This document shows positions 51,422 through 61,162 of a stretch of 64,000 bases of DNA, piece after piece (within the stretch, counting starts at the first letter, position 1; each line of letters starts with the position of its first letter). The stretch covers positions 2,418,001-2,482,000 of the forward strand of contig NZ_CP083405.1 in assembly GCF_000975265.2 (NCBI RefSeq), written 5' to 3'. The stretch is from Mycobacterium lepromatosis. Its GTDB lineage: Bacteria; Actinomycetota; Actinomycetes; Mycobacteriales; Mycobacteriaceae. The notes below the pieces were generated by a model, which worked only from the letters and a program-made list of their open reading frames with translations, did no database searches and was not told the origin of the DNA. The translations under genes and the position numbers were made by a program.

Positions 51422-52181
51422 ACCTGTTGTTTTCATCGCCGGTCGTGGCGGCGCAGGACGCACCTGGCAACCGCATCAAGTCCCGGCATTCTTAGCAGCC
51501 GGCTATCGCGTCATCACCTTCGACAATCGCGGAATCGGCGCCACCGAAAATACCAAAGGTTTCACGACGCAAACCATGGTAGCTGACACCGCGGTACTGA
51601 TCGAATCCCTGGGCGCGGTCCCAGCGCGCATCGTTGGGGTGTCGATGGGTTCATTCATCGCCCAAGAGCTAATGGTGGCTCGACCCGAACTGGTCAGCGC
51701 TGCTGTGCTGATGGCCACCCGTGGCCGACTGGACCGCACCCGCCAGTTCTTTCACGATGTCGAAGCCGAGCTCCATGACTCCGGCATCCAGCTGCCATCA
51801 GGCTACAATGCAAAAGTTCGTTTGCTGGAAAACTTGTCACGCAAAACGCTCAATGATGACGTGGCCGTAGCCGACTGGATAGCCATGTTTAACATGTGGC
51901 CAATAAAGTCCACCCCGGGACTGCGTTGTCAAACGGATGTCGCCCCGCAGAACAACCGGTTACCGGCCTACCGAAGCATCGCTGCGCCGGTGCTGGTGAT
52001 TGGCTTCGCCGAGGACGTGGTGACCCCACCGTCTCTGGGACGAGAGGTCGCCGACGCACTGCCCAACGGCCGCTACCTGCAGATACCAGATGCCGGTCAT
52101 CTCGGGTTTTTCGAGCGTCCGGAGGCCGTCAACGCCGCAGCGCTGCAGTTTTTCGCTGGCGTCAAAGGCGAGTGGACCTAG
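51384..52181 (+). CDS. bpoC: alpha/beta hydrolase in the menaquinone cluster
   Basis: 265 residues with an alpha/beta-hydrolase fold. VVFIAGRGGAG holds the oxyanion loop, TFDNRGIG follows, and GVSMGS carries the nucleophile Ser87. Asp in FAEDVVTPP and His in DAGHLGFFERP complete the triad. Named a bromoperoxidase in Mtb (Rv0554), but no haloperoxidase cofactor or evidence is visible. It overlaps menC by 38 bases and precedes menD, so a role in menaquinone synthesis (SHCHC synthase, MenH) is likely by inference. Start GTG 51384 (VINLAYEDRG) fits the family; a TTG at 51369 is possible. Confidence 0.9.
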   Translation: MINLAYEDRGTGEPVVFIAGRGGAGRTWQPHQVPAFLAAGYRVITFDNRGIGATENTKGFTTQTMVADTAVLIESLGAVPARIVGVSMGSFIAQELMVARPELVSAAVLMATRGRLDRTRQFFHDVEAELHDSGIQLPSGYNAKVRLLENLSRKTLNDDVAVADWIAMFNMWPIKSTPGLRCQTDVAPQNNRLPAYRSIAAPVLVIGFAEDVVTPPSLGREVADALPNGRYLQIPDAGHLGFFERPEAVNAAALQFFAGVKGEWT

Positions 52182-52297
52182 ACGTGGCCAGAGCGCATCG
52201 GACGTTGTGGCAGTACCCCATCCGTCGATAAACGTCACAAACCATCGCTTAACAGCCTGAATCGGGACGCTTGTACATTTTCGAGTTTTCTTTAAGT

Positions 52298-52322
52298 CGG
52301 TCTCAGAGCCAGACTGAGACCG
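52298..52322. terminator. 9-bp perfect hairpin after bpoC
   Basis: CGGTCTCAG, loop AGCCAGA, CTGAGACCG: a perfect 9-bp stem 116 bases after the bpoC stop and 111 bases before menD. There is no T-run after it. It could be an I-shaped mycobacterial terminator or an operator-like palindrome controlling menD. Confidence 0.5.
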
Positions 52323-52433
52323 CGGTCCGGCCGCGACTCCGGATTCACCGTCTTTAAGCCCCTCGCGATGCGGAAAGAGGCTTAGCTAAGCTGCACTGGC
52401 CGCATTGTTGCTGAGCTATGACACCCTGTACGG

Positions 52434-54104
52434 ATGAACCCCTCGACGACACAGGCCCGCGTCGTCGTTGACGAGCTGATCCGCGGCGGTGTCCGCGATG
52501 TAGTGCTGTGCCCCGGCTCGCGAAACGCCCCGCTGGCATTCGCTCTGCGAGACGCCGACCACGCCGGCCGGATCCGGCTGCACGTCCGCATCGACGAGCG
52601 CACCGCCGGATATCTGGCCATCGGGCTGGCGGTCGCCGCGGGCGCGCCGGTGTGTGTGGCGATGACCTCGGGCACTGCCGTGGCCAACCTTGGCCCAGCG
52701 GTGGTCGAGGCCAACTATGCCCGGGTGCCACTGATCGTGTTATCGGCCAACCGGCCTTATGAATTGCTCGGCACCGGAGCCAACCAGACCATGGAGCAGC
52801 TGGGCTACTTCGGCACCCAAGTTCGTGCTGCCATCAGCTTAGGCCTAGCAGAGGACGCGCCGGAACGGTTGGATTCACTCAACGCAACCTGGCGATCGAC
52901 CACCTGCCGAGTATTGTTGGCTGCCAAAGGTTCTCGTACCGCCAACGCCGGCCCCGTGCAGTTCGACATCCCACTGCGCGAGCCTTTAATACCCGATCCT
53001 GACCCCCACGGCGCCATCACACCGCAGGGCCGGCCCGGCGGAAAGCCGTGGACCTACATACCGCAGGTGACGTTCGACCAGCCGCTGGAAATCGACTTGT
53101 CGGCAGACACCGTCGTCATCGCCGGGCACGGTGCAGGCGTGCACCCGAACCTGGCGGAATTGCCGATCGTTGCTGAGCCGACCGCCCCATTTGGGCCTTA
53201 CCGGCCCTACCCATTGCACCCTCTAGCGCTGCCCCTGTTGCACCCGAAGCAGGTGATCATGCTCGGTCGACCGACACTGCATCGACCGGTGTTGGCGCTA
53301 CTGGCCAACCCGCAAGTACCAGTGTACGCGCTTACCACTGGGCCGTGTTGGCCGGACGTCTCGGGCAATTCGCGGGCCGCTGGTACTCGGGCGGTCACCA
53401 CCGGGACACCGCGCCCGGCCTGGCTGCAGCGCTGTGCGGAGATGAACCGGCACGCGATCTCGACGGTGCGCAGCCAGCTTGCAGCGCACCCGTTAATCAC
53501 GGGTTTGCATGTCGCCGCGGCCGTGGCAGATGCACTACGGCCCGGTGACCAACTGGTGCTTGGGGCGTCCAATCCGGTGCGCGACATGGCGTTGGTTGGT
53601 TTGTCCACTGACGGTATTCAGGTCCGGTCCAATCGCGGCGTTGCTGGCATCGACGGCACCGTGTCCACCGCGATCGGGGCGGCACTGGCATATGAGCGGT
53701 CCCCCGGGCATACCGGTAGCACAGACCGCTCGGCTCGTACCGTAGCGCTGATCGGTGACCTGACATTCGTCCATGACAGCTCGGGGCTGTTGATCGGCCC
53801 CACTGAACCCACACCACAGCAGCTGAAAATCGTGGTGTCCAACGACAACGGTGGCGGTATTTTCGAACTGCTGGAGCAAGGCGACCCGAGGTTTTCTGCC
53901 GTATCGTCCCGTATCTTCGGTACTCCGCACGACGTCGACGTAGGAGCGTTGTGTCGCGCTTACCACGTGGAAAGCCGACAGATCAAGGTCGAAAAGCTGC
54001 GGGAAGCCCTCGACGAACCCTGTGCCGGCATGCGCGTGCTGGAAGTCAAGGCCGACCGGTCTTCGCTGCGACAGTTGCATGCAGCAATCACAGCAGCATT
54101 GTGA
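52434..54104 (+). CDS. menD: SEPHCHC synthase (thiamine-diphosphate enzyme)
   Basis: Condenses isochorismate with 2-oxoglutarate, the first committed step to menaquinone, as a cytosolic tetramer. 556 residues. CPGSRNAPL (26-34) and Glu55 in RIDERTAGY activate the thiamine. [11 protein letters not shown] (398-408) binds substrate, and GDLTFVHD (441-448) with NDNGGGIF (470-477) forms the ThDP/Mg motif. Length and all motifs are intact. Start ATG 52434. Separated from bpoC by 252 bases with a hairpin, and followed after 24 bases by a membrane protein gene. Confidence 0.97.
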   Translation: MNPSTTQARVVVDELIRGGVRDVVLCPGSRNAPLAFALRDADHAGRIRLHVRIDERTAGYLAIGLAVAAGAPVCVAMTSGTAVANLGPAVVEANYARVPLIVLSANRPYELLGTGANQTMEQLGYFGTQVRAAISLGLAEDAPERLDSLNATWRSTTCRVLLAAKGSRTANAGPVQFDIPLREPLIPDPDPHGAITPQGRPGGKPWTYIPQVTFDQPLEIDLSADTVVIAGHGAGVHPNLAELPIVAEPTAPFGPYRPYPLHPLALPLLHPKQVIMLGRPTLHRPVLALLANPQVPVYALTTGPCWPDVSGNSRAAGTRAVTTGTPRPAWLQRCAEMNRHAISTVRSQLAAHPLITGLHVAAAVADALRPGDQLVLGASNPVRDMALVGLSTDGIQVRSNRGVAGIDGTVSTAIGAALAYERSPGHTGSTDRSARTVALIGDLTFVHDSSGLLIGPTEPTPQQLKIVVSNDNGGGIFELLEQGDPRFSAVSSRIFGTPHDVDVGALCRAYHVESRQIKVEKLREALDEPCAGMRVLEVKADRSSLRQLHAAITAAL

Positions 54105-54128
54105 GGTTGCTATGAGGTATCGTCAACT

Positions 54129-54656
54129 ATGATATTGTCGAAATCGTTGCTGCGCATTCTTATTCACGGCCGCAGCGACGAACCGCCCAACACTCGTTCC
54201 AGAGTTATCCTACGATGGGGGCGAATTGCGGTGCTGACCCTGACTGGTTTGATCACGCTGCAATCGGTGCTGCTGGTGGCCGGTGCTTGGCGCAATGACC
54301 TGACGATCCAACACAATATGGGGGTCGCGCAAGCGGAGGTACTTAGCGCCGGGCCGCGGCGCTCAACGATCGAATTCGTCACCCCCGAACGCGTCACCTA
54401 CCGACCAGAACTCGGTGTACTGTATCTATCTGAGTTGTCCACAGGGATGCGAATTTACGTTGAATACAACAAGAATGATCCGAACCTGGTACGCGTGCGG
54501 CACCGCAACGCCGGACTGGCGATTATCCCGGCCGGGTCTATAGCGGTAGTGTGCTGGCTGGCTGCGACTGTCGTATTAGCCGCTTTGGCGGTGCTGGATA
54601 AACGGCTGGACCGTCACGCTGAATCGAACGCTGCGCCGAGCCAACCGGCTTCCTAA
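54129..54656 (+). CDS. DUF3592-type membrane protein
   Basis: 175 residues. Two membrane segments, about 31-53 (IAVLTLTGLITLQSVLLVAG) and 131-155 (IIPAGSIAVVCWLAATVVLA), flank an exported middle domain of beta character with VEYNKNDPNLVRV. This is the DUF3592 layout. Counterpart of Rv0556. Only 24 bases after menD, so co-transcribed. No enzymatic motif. A link to quinone synthesis is not supported by the sequence beyond position. Confidence 0.88.
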   Translation: MILSKSLLRILIHGRSDEPPNTRSRVILRWGRIAVLTLTGLITLQSVLLVAGAWRNDLTIQHNMGVAQAEVLSAGPRRSTIEFVTPERVTYRPELGVLYLSELSTGMRIYVEYNKNDPNLVRVRHRNAGLAIIPAGSIAVVCWLAATVVLAALAVLDKRLDRHAESNAAPSQPAS

Positions 54657-54744
54657 GGTGCCCAACCAGCAAATTTCGCATGATGTATGCCCGTAGGCAA
54701 CTGTGTCGACAGCCGGCGCTGACACTCATCGACACGGTAGTGGT

Positions 54745-55850
54745 GTGTGCGTTGCGCTCAACGCTGAGTCGTTCCTCCCGCATGTCAACGATGTCAGCAA
54801 CCCAGTGATTCGGATTTTCGAGCATTTGCGTCAAACCTGGCATAAAACTCGGGTGATCGGCACCCCGATACCCCCGTCGGGGGCACCTTGCGCAGATTGA
54901 ATTCACGACGGCATACGGGTGCACCGGGTGCCGTCACAAATGTTTTCGAAGGTAACCACGTTGCTGCTTGGTCTGCCAATGCCTTGACTAGTCGACGTGC
55001 TGCGCGGATTCGATCCGGACGTGGGGTGCGTCTAGTGTCTCTGACACTGCTATGGCATGGTGGAATGCGGGCAGCTCGTCGTCTTGGTGTGCCGAAAATC
55101 GAAGTACACCAAACCGATGTCCCGGGTTTTCGCATCGAATTACGGTATTCCGATCCCAACACGGGCAACGTGAGCATGGTTCCGCGATCTGCACCGCCTT
55201 GCCGACCACACCCCGGTGCCGTCCACTGCGACTATGGAATCCTTCTTACCAAATCTTATTCAGCGAGTATATCGGTGTGCGTGCGGAGTCGACATGCTCC
55301 GGTTCGCGCTGTTGATGCGCAACTAGGAACTCGGGCAGATTCGGTCACCTCACGACAAGCCCATCGTTGGCTTTGTGACCAGCTCGCGCCGGAAAAACGT
55401 GTTGAACAGCTCATTGCGCTGTCGGTTAGAGATACCCTGCCGCTCGGCAACGTCGACTAAGGCTTCGATCAACACAAACTGCAATCAACAATAGCCTACA
55501 ACGGTTTTCACTGGTGCATTGCATGGCGATGAGCTCGCCTCTGCGTATGCCAGCATAGATGTTTTAAGTGCATACCGATGAGCACGAGATGTTTTGTCAG
55601 GTTGTGCAGGAAGTTTTGGCGTTAGGGCTGCCGGCGTTCTTCGCCGACGCCGGCGGGCCACACAACCTGGTCACCCCGTGCTGCACCGTATTGCTGCTGC
55701 CCACCGCTGTTGCCCATCTGGTCGCAGAACGCCACCGCTACTAATTAGCTTCCTGGCATAGTGTGTTCTGGCCGGTCATCCGTAAGAAGCTGTTTGGCCA
55801 TTACCAGGCGGTACGAGGGAAGCGCGGGGCTCGCGGGCCTCCTAGTGATG
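54745..55850 (+). pseudogene. mgtA: alpha-mannosyltransferase MgtA (PimB-like) remnant
   Basis: Starts GTG 54745: VCVALNAESFLPHVNDVSNP with VIRIFEHLRQTWHKTRVIGT, the GT4 N-terminal domain. LFALLWHGGMRAARRLGVPK lies near 55050-55090. LAPEKRVEQLIALSVRDTLP near 55385-55440 is the donor-domain LAPEK motif. [19 protein letters not shown] near 55580 corresponds to the GT4 Glu motif, with the E-x-F-C-x-x-x-x-E pattern nearly kept. The end resembles GHYQAVRGKRG near 55800. At least five frame changes. In Mtb this family (Rv0557) mannosylates a glycolipid related to lipomannan. Confidence 0.82.
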
Positions 55851-55920
55851 ATCGCAAGCGCGGCGACATCAGGCGTAGCGGGTCATTACAATCGATTTGA
55901 CTCCTAGTAGTGTCGACGTC

Positions 55921-56613
55921 GTGAGCCGCGCTGCCCTGGGCAAGGACCCCCGGGATGTCGTAGCGATGTTCGACGACGTCGCCCACCGATATGATCTGAC
56001 CAATACCGTGCTGTCGCTAGGTCAGGATCGGTACTGGCGGCGAGTCACCCGGTCGGCGCTGCGGATTGGTCCTGGGCAGAAAGTTCTGGACCTGGCCGCA
56101 GGCACGACGGTGTCCACAGCGGAGCTGAGGAAATCCGGCGCCTGGTGTGTGGCCGCGGATTTTTCGATCGGGATGCTAACGACCGGCAGTGCGCGAAAGG
56201 TACCTAAGGTGGCCGCAGATGCCACCCAACTTCCCTTTGGCGACGGTGTATTCGATGCAGTCACTATCAGTTTTGGGTTGCGCAATATCGCCGACCATGA
56301 GGCAGCGCTGCGCGAGATGGCCCGCGTCACCCGGCCAGGTGGTCAATTAGTAGTGTGCGAGTTTTCCACACCCACCAATGCGTTGGTCGCCAATGTCTAC
56401 ACGGAATACCTGATGCGGGCGCTACCGCAAGTGGCGCGACTGGTGTCTAGTAATCCCGATGCCTACATCTATTTGGCGGAATCTATCAGAGCCTGGCCCG
56501 ATCAGGTGACGCTGGCCAGCCAGCTGTCGCGAGCCGGCTGGGCGGCGCCGCGCTGGCGTAACCTCACCGGCGGAATTGTGGCCTTGCACGCCGCAGATAA
56601 GCCGATACTGTAA
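55921..56613 (+). CDS. menG: demethylmenaquinone methyltransferase
   Basis: Class I SAM methyltransferase (UbiE/MenG, named menH in older annotation): last ring step, adding the methyl group. 230 residues. [20 protein letters not shown] (17-36) is the family signature, [13 protein letters not shown] (54-66) the SAM loop, and [20 protein letters not shown] with [12 protein letters not shown] the post-motif pair. The SAM loop has GTT where many UbiE proteins have GTG, but Mtb has a similar variant. Start GTG 55921; a TTG at 55897 is possible. It converges on the secreted-protein gene with 17 bases between stops. Confidence 0.93.
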   Translation: MSRAALGKDPRDVVAMFDDVAHRYDLTNTVLSLGQDRYWRRVTRSALRIGPGQKVLDLAAGTTVSTAELRKSGAWCVAADFSIGMLTTGSARKVPKVAADATQLPFGDGVFDAVTISFGLRNIADHEAALREMARVTRPGGQLVVCEFSTPTNALVANVYTEYLMRALPQVARLVSSNPDAYIYLAESIRAWPDQVTLASQLSRAGWAAPRWRNLTGGIVALHAADKPIL

Positions 56614-56630
56614 GCCAACCTGAAGAAAAC

Positions 56631-56969
56631 CTAGCTAACGTCGGCACGTTGCAGGAGGCCTATTTGGTTAGGGCAGTAGTGGTTGATCGCGGTGCCCAGG
56701 AATTGCAACGATTGCCCTTCGGTGGTGTGTAACGACAGATTACGCTGGATGAAGGTGACCGACTTGTCTACATCTCCGTCTACGCCCTTAGCCAGTCGCT
56801 GGCAAGCGATCTTGCCCAGCCACGCGTTGAAGTCCTGCGAGCCGTAAATGCCGTAGCTGTGGAGCTGGGCGTTGAACGGAGCGTCGTAGTCGTCGGCCAG
56901 TGCCGGCCCAGCTAGTATAGTAACGGCTACCGCCATGGCAACGCTAGCGGCTAGATTAGTGCCCTTCAT
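56631..56969 (-). CDS. small secreted DUF732-family protein
   Basis: 112 residues with a cleavable signal peptide: MKGTNLAASVAMAVAVTILA with GPALA before DDYDAPF. The mature part has two cysteines (IACQRL, NHYCPN) likely forming a disulfide, as in DUF732 proteins. Start ATG 56969 gives a normal signal peptide; the frame is open to 56993 but those residues are not needed. Counterpart of Rv0559c. Function unknown. Intact although the gene upstream (Rv0560c-like) is dead. Confidence 0.9.
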   Translation of the reverse strand: MKGTNLAASVAMAVAVTILAGPALADDYDAPFNAQLHSYGIYGSQDFNAWLGKIACQRLAKGVDGDVDKSVTFIQRNLSLHTTEGQSLQFLGTAINHYCPNQIGLLQRADVS

Positions 56970-57514
56970 GAGCCGGATAGTACAATGGGCCACCTCGTCA
57001 GTATAAGTGCCGCCGATAGCAGCCAGCCACCGAATAACACTATCCCGTTGGGTTCTTCATGCAGCTCAACGCCCGGGTACCCCGAAAAAGTCCTTCGGCT
57101 CTTTGGCGTACAGGCCAGCTAGTCTGATCTCGTCGACGACCCAGTACAACACCACCTAACGGAGCTCGTCTTCGGTTACCGCATCGATCGGGTCTTCGCG
57201 GTACCGCCGCCTTGTCAAAGAGCAGCGCAAAGTAGGTCACACTCGGTGCTGCAACGCGGCGTATCAACTGCCCTGTTAGCCATCGTGAGCATCGACCAGG
57301 ATCGAGTGGAACAGGGGTTGCTAGCCAAGTGTAGTGCTGAACCGGCCGGCTGATCCTAGTAGAACAGCCAGTGAAATCACTGAGGTGGGCCATCTCGAAG
57401 TTGAGTCGTGGCCAGGCCTGGCTAGCCAGCTTCCTGTGGTCATAACTCCATTTTTATCAACCGCCCCGGCTTATGCCAATGAAAGTGCTATTATGGGAGG
57501 AAAGCAAAATTGGA
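56970..57514 (-). pseudogene. SAM-dependent methyltransferase remnant (Rv0560c-like, C-terminal part)
   Basis: The minus strand reads DPIDAVTEDELR then VVLYWVVDEIRLAGLYAKEP and KDFFGVPG near 57070-57210. This fits the C-terminal end of Rv0560c, a salicylate-induced methyltransferase, as I recall it. LVDAHDG near 57290 and FALLFDKAA near 57220 belong to the same protein in other frames. The SAM-binding N-terminal half is not found. Frameshifts and stops throughout. Exact ends are uncertain. Confidence 0.55.
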
Positions 57515-58741
57515 CTAACTGAATGGTGGTCGGCGATCGACGAGCCATGACGCCCACCCGCTGCTTCGCCACACTCGCGCCACCCAGTCGGTATCGTCGT
57601 CAGTGACCAGATTGGCCATCACCCGCACGGCAATGGTCATCAGTGCGGTAGAGCGCATCACGCTTGGACCGGTCGCGGACAGACACCGTTGAAAGGTCAG
57701 CAACAACGCCAGCCGGCGCGCGACCGAAAATCCGCGGCCGTAATGCTGCTGCAGCAGCGACGGCCAAACGTACGACAAATCACGCAAGTACAGCAGCTCG
57801 GCGGCCAGACGGCCCGTCTCTAGGCCGTAATCAATGCCTTCGCCGTTGAGCGGGTTAACGCACGCTGCGGCATCACCGATAAGCATCCAGTTTGGCCCGG
57901 CTACCCTGGAAACAGCGCCCCCCATCGGCAACAACGCTGACGACACAGCCCGCGGTTGGCCGGAAAAACCCCACTCGTCGCGACGTAGATCCGTATAATA
58001 CGAAAGCAGTGATCGCAGCGCCAGATCGACTGGCCGCTTTGACGTCGACAACGCTCCGACGCCGATATTCACCTCGCCGTTACCCAGCGGGAAAATCCAG
58101 CCGTATCCAGGCAACACGGCTCCATTGGGAGAACGTAGTTCCAGATGCGACGTCAGCCAGGGTTCGTCACTGCGCGGAGTGGTCAGGTACCCGCGGACAG
58201 CGACACCGTACACGGTTTTTTTATGCCAGCGCCGGCCTAGCTTGCGGCCCAGTGGAGACCGGGCCCCGTCGGCAACAATCAGCTGACGGCAGCCGACTTC
58301 GGTACCGTCGGCCAACGTCACTGATGCCACCCGTCTCGATGAGTCATGATGAACTGAGACGGCTTTAGTCCCGAGCAGCATGCGGGCCCCGGAATTCTCG
58401 GCGACCTTATGGATCCGGTCGTCTAATTCCAGTCGCGCCACCGCACTGCTGTTAGATGGGAACGACGGGCCGGGCCAATTCACTTCCACTTCGCCGCCAA
58501 AGCCGCTCATTCTTAGACCGCGATGTCGTATGCGGGTATTTAGCCAGTCGTCCAGCCCTAGCCGTTTCAGCTCGGCGACCGCGCGCGGCGTCAACCCGTC
58601 ACCGCAGGCCTTGTCTCGAGGAAAACAGGACGAATCGATGACGACTACATCATTGCCGGCACGGGCCGCCCAGGTGGCCGCAGCTGACCCCGCTGGTCCA
58701 GCACCCACCACTACCACGTCTGCGCTGGTCTTCACGCTCAC
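57515..58741 (-). CDS. menJ: menaquinone beta-isoprene reductase (geranylgeranyl reductase family)
   Basis: FAD-dependent reductase, the Rv0561c/MenJ counterpart, which saturates one double bond in the menaquinone side chain to give MK-9(II-H2). 408 residues from GTG 58741. VVVVGAGPAGSAAATWAARA is the FAD GxGxxG motif, CGDGLTPRAV the family PXXYXW-region equivalent, RLELDDRI follows, and IGDAAACVNPLNGEGIDYGL is the second FAD motif. Full length. The frame is open upstream to 58825 but that would overlap grcC1. It is divergent from grcC1 with only 15 bases between start codons. Confidence 0.94.
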   Translation of the reverse strand: MSVKTSADVVVVGAGPAGSAAATWAARAGNDVVVIDSSCFPRDKACGDGLTPRAVAELKRLGLDDWLNTRIRHRGLRMSGFGGEVEVNWPGPSFPSNSSAVARLELDDRIHKVAENSGARMLLGTKAVSVHHDSSRRVASVTLADGTEVGCRQLIVADGARSPLGRKLGRRWHKKTVYGVAVRGYLTTPRSDEPWLTSHLELRSPNGAVLPGYGWIFPLGNGEVNIGVGALSTSKRPVDLALRSLLSYYTDLRRDEWGFSGQPRAVSSALLPMGGAVSRVAGPNWMLIGDAAACVNPLNGEGIDYGLETGRLAAELLYLRDLSYVWPSLLQQHYGRGFSVARRLALLLTFQRCLSATGPSVMRSTALMTIAVRVMANLVTDDDTDWVARVWRSSGWASWLVDRRPPFS

Positions 58742-58756
58742 TAGTATGTTGGTTGG

Positions 58757-59764
58757 ATGACGACTACGCCGATGGTGGTAGCGGGCATGAATTTCGGAGA
58801 CGCTGCGTTCGCGGCGACTGTGCAAGACAAAGTAGTGCGGATCGAGCAGCTCATGGACGCCGAGTTGCGCGACGCGGATGAGGTGATGACCGAATCAGTG
58901 CTGCACTTGTTCGCGGCCGGTGGTAAGCGGTTCCGGCCGTTGTTCACGGTGTTATCCGCCCAGATCGGACCCCGGCCCGACGCTCCAGAGGTCATAATCG
59001 CCGGTGCGGTCATTGAGCTGGTCCACCTAGCGTCACTTTACCACGATGACGTGATGGACGAGGCCGAGGTCCGGCGCGGGGCACCCAGTGCCAACCTGCG
59101 ATGGAGCAACAGCGTTGCCATCCTTGCCGGCGATTATCTGTTTGCTACGGCGTCGCGGTTGGTATCACAGCTTGGACCGGATGCTGTACGGATTATCGCT
59201 GACACGTTTGCTCAGCTGGTGACCGGGCAGATGCGCGAAACCCGTGGTATCCCGGAAGATGCTGATTCGATCGAGCAGTACCTGAAGGTGGTGTATGAAA
59301 AGACGGGTTGCCTGATTGGCTCGGCCGGTCGGCTCGGTGGTTTGTTTGCTGGCGCACACGCCGAGCAGGTCGAGCGGCTGAGCCGACTCGGGGGCATCGT
59401 GGGCATCGCGTTTCAGATTTCCGACGACATCATCGATATTGACAGCGACTGCACCAAGTCCGGCAAGCTTCCCGGCACCGATGTGCGTGAAGGCGTGCGC
59501 ACCTTGCCCATACTCTATGCACTGCGTGAGACTGGGCCCGATAGTGAGCGGCTACGCGCACTGTTGGCTGGACCCGTCGACAACGACGCAGAGGTAGTCG
59601 AAGCACTAGCACTGTTGCGGGCGTCGCCCGGGATAGTGAGGGCCAAGCAAGTCTTGGCGCAGTATGCGGACCAGGCCGGTGGTGAGCTGGCCCTGCTGCC
59701 CGACGGCCCCGGTCGGGATGCGTTGGCGACCCTGGTCGAATACACGACCAAACGGCACAGTTAG
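58757..59764 (+). CDS. grcC1: polyprenyl diphosphate synthase
   Basis: Trans-prenyltransferase that builds the all-trans chain, probably the menaquinone tail, from isopentenyl units. 335 residues. GGKRFRP (55-61) binds pyrophosphate. The first Asp-rich motif DDVMD is at 97-101 followed by RRG; the second, DDIID, is at 223-227 with GKLPGTD after it. The residues before the first motif (LASLYH) are small, compatible with a long-chain product, but chain length cannot be fixed by eye. Start ATG 58757. Divergent partner of menJ. Counterpart of Rv0562. Confidence 0.95.
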   Translation: MTTTPMVVAGMNFGDAAFAATVQDKVVRIEQLMDAELRDADEVMTESVLHLFAAGGKRFRPLFTVLSAQIGPRPDAPEVIIAGAVIELVHLASLYHDDVMDEAEVRRGAPSANLRWSNSVAILAGDYLFATASRLVSQLGPDAVRIIADTFAQLVTGQMRETRGIPEDADSIEQYLKVVYEKTGCLIGSAGRLGGLFAGAHAEQVERLSRLGGIVGIAFQISDDIIDIDSDCTKSGKLPGTDVREGVRTLPILYALRETGPDSERLRALLAGPVDNDAEVVEALALLRASPGIVRAKQVLAQYADQAGGELALLPDGPGRDALATLVEYTTKRHS

Positions 59765-59857
59765 AGCAGCAACTCCCGGGCCGCGGAACCTGCAGGGGCG
59801 TCTTGGGCGTTAAATTGTCGGTAGTCAGCAAGAACCGTTCTATGCCGGAGCCTTTGC

Positions 59858-59864
59858 AAGGAGG
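59858..59864 (+). promoter_or_regulatory. strong ribosome-binding site of htpX
   Basis: AAGGAGG lies 6 bases before ATG 59871. It is the best Shine-Dalgarno sequence in the window and fixes the htpX start. Confidence 0.9.
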
Positions 59865-59870
59865 ACACTG

Positions 59871-60734
59871 ATGACCTGGCATCCCCAAGCAAACAGGTTG
59901 AAGACCTTCGTCCTGTTGGTCGGTATGTCCACATTGATCGTGGTTGTCGGCGCGATATTTGGCAAGACGGCGCTTTTCTTTGCGGCCCTGTTCGCTGTGG
60001 GAATTAACGTCTACACCTATTACAACAGTGACAAACTCGCGTTGCGGGCGATGCATGCGCAACCGGTTTCGGAGGTACAAACACCGGCGATGTACCGGAT
60101 CGTGCGCGAGCTGGCTACTGGAGCGCACCAGCCGATGCCGCGACTCTACATCAGTGACACGAACGCGCCCAACGCTTTCGCTACTGGCCGCAATCCGCGC
60201 AATGCCGCGGTGTGTTGCACTACCGGCATATTGGAGATCCTCAACGAGCGCGAGCTGCGTGCTGTGCTGGGGCACGAACTCTCGCACGTGTACAATCGCG
60301 ACATTCTAATATCCTGTGTGGCCGGTGCGCTGGCAGGCATGATTACCGCGCTGGCCAACATGGCCATGTGGGCTGGCATGTTTGGCACCACCCGGGACGA
60401 AGAGAATCCTTTTGCGCTGCTGTTGGTTTCATTGCTGGGCCCGATCGCTGCGACGGTGGTACGGTTAGCTGTATCGCGATCACGGGAGTACCAGGCCGAC
60501 GAATCGGGCGCTATGCTCACCGGTGACCCTCTGGCCCTGGCGTCAGCGCTACGCAAGATCTCCAGCGGCGTGCAAGCAGCGCCGTTGCCTCCCGAACCGC
60601 AGTTGGCCAGCCAGGCGCACTTGATGATCGCCAACCCGTTCCGTGTCGGCGAACGGATCGGATCGCTGTTCTCGACACACCCGCCGATCGAGGACCGCAT
60701 TCGCCGGCTAGAAACGATGGTGGCTGGGCGATAA
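59871..60734 (+). CDS. htpX: membrane-bound zinc metalloprotease HtpX
   Basis: M48-family protease for quality control of membrane proteins. 287 residues. Membrane segments lie at about 12-30, 32-50, 145-170 and 180-200. The zinc motif HELSH is at 135-139, and the third-ligand region REYQADE at about 205-211. C-terminal [15 protein letters not shown] is typical. Start ATG 59871 is fixed by AAGGAGG. It lies 106 bases after grcC1 on the same strand. Counterpart of Rv0563. Intact active site. Confidence 0.97.
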   Translation: MTWHPQANRLKTFVLLVGMSTLIVVVGAIFGKTALFFAALFAVGINVYTYYNSDKLALRAMHAQPVSEVQTPAMYRIVRELATGAHQPMPRLYISDTNAPNAFATGRNPRNAAVCCTTGILEILNERELRAVLGHELSHVYNRDILISCVAGALAGMITALANMAMWAGMFGTTRDEENPFALLLVSLLGPIAATVVRLAVSRSREYQADESGAMLTGDPLALASALRKISSGVQAAPLPPEPQLASQAHLMIANPFRVGERIGSLFSTHPPIEDRIRRLETMVAGR

Positions 60735-61162
60735 AGACACAATACCGCCGAGCATCTGGCACCCTCCGTCTCAAAGTTTGAACTGCCCATCAGTTCGGTC
60801 AGAAACCATATGATATCAAAAATCCCGAGTAAAAAAACAGCTCTCTCCCCATGCTGAAGTCACCTGACGACGACAAGTACGTAGCACTTTGCATCGAGCT
60901 ACTGCGGTGGGTATCGACTACCCACCCAACCCCTCATCACCTAATCGCAAGTATCGCCACAATAGCCTACTAGCTCGTCGTTGACATGCAAATTGTGTGG
61001 CGAAAGCAGCAAACCCAAACCCCCTTCACCGAACACAATTAAATAAATTTAAAGCGGCACATTTACCGTCAGGGAAACGTCACCGCGTCGTATAACACAA
61101 CTTGTTCTCGAAACTGCTAAAGGCCAAGCGTGTGTCGCTCTCTCAATCCAGTGGGAGAGAAA
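60735..61162. other. intergenic stretch between htpX and the SulP gene
   Basis: The two genes converge here. No convincing coding frame and no clear terminator hairpin are seen. Somewhat AT-rich around 61030-61060. Confidence 0.5.

Noticed and set aside
59430..60287. Minus-strand open frame of 285 codons opposite grcC1 and htpX
   Set aside because: Spans two intact, well-recognised genes on the other strand and has no motif.
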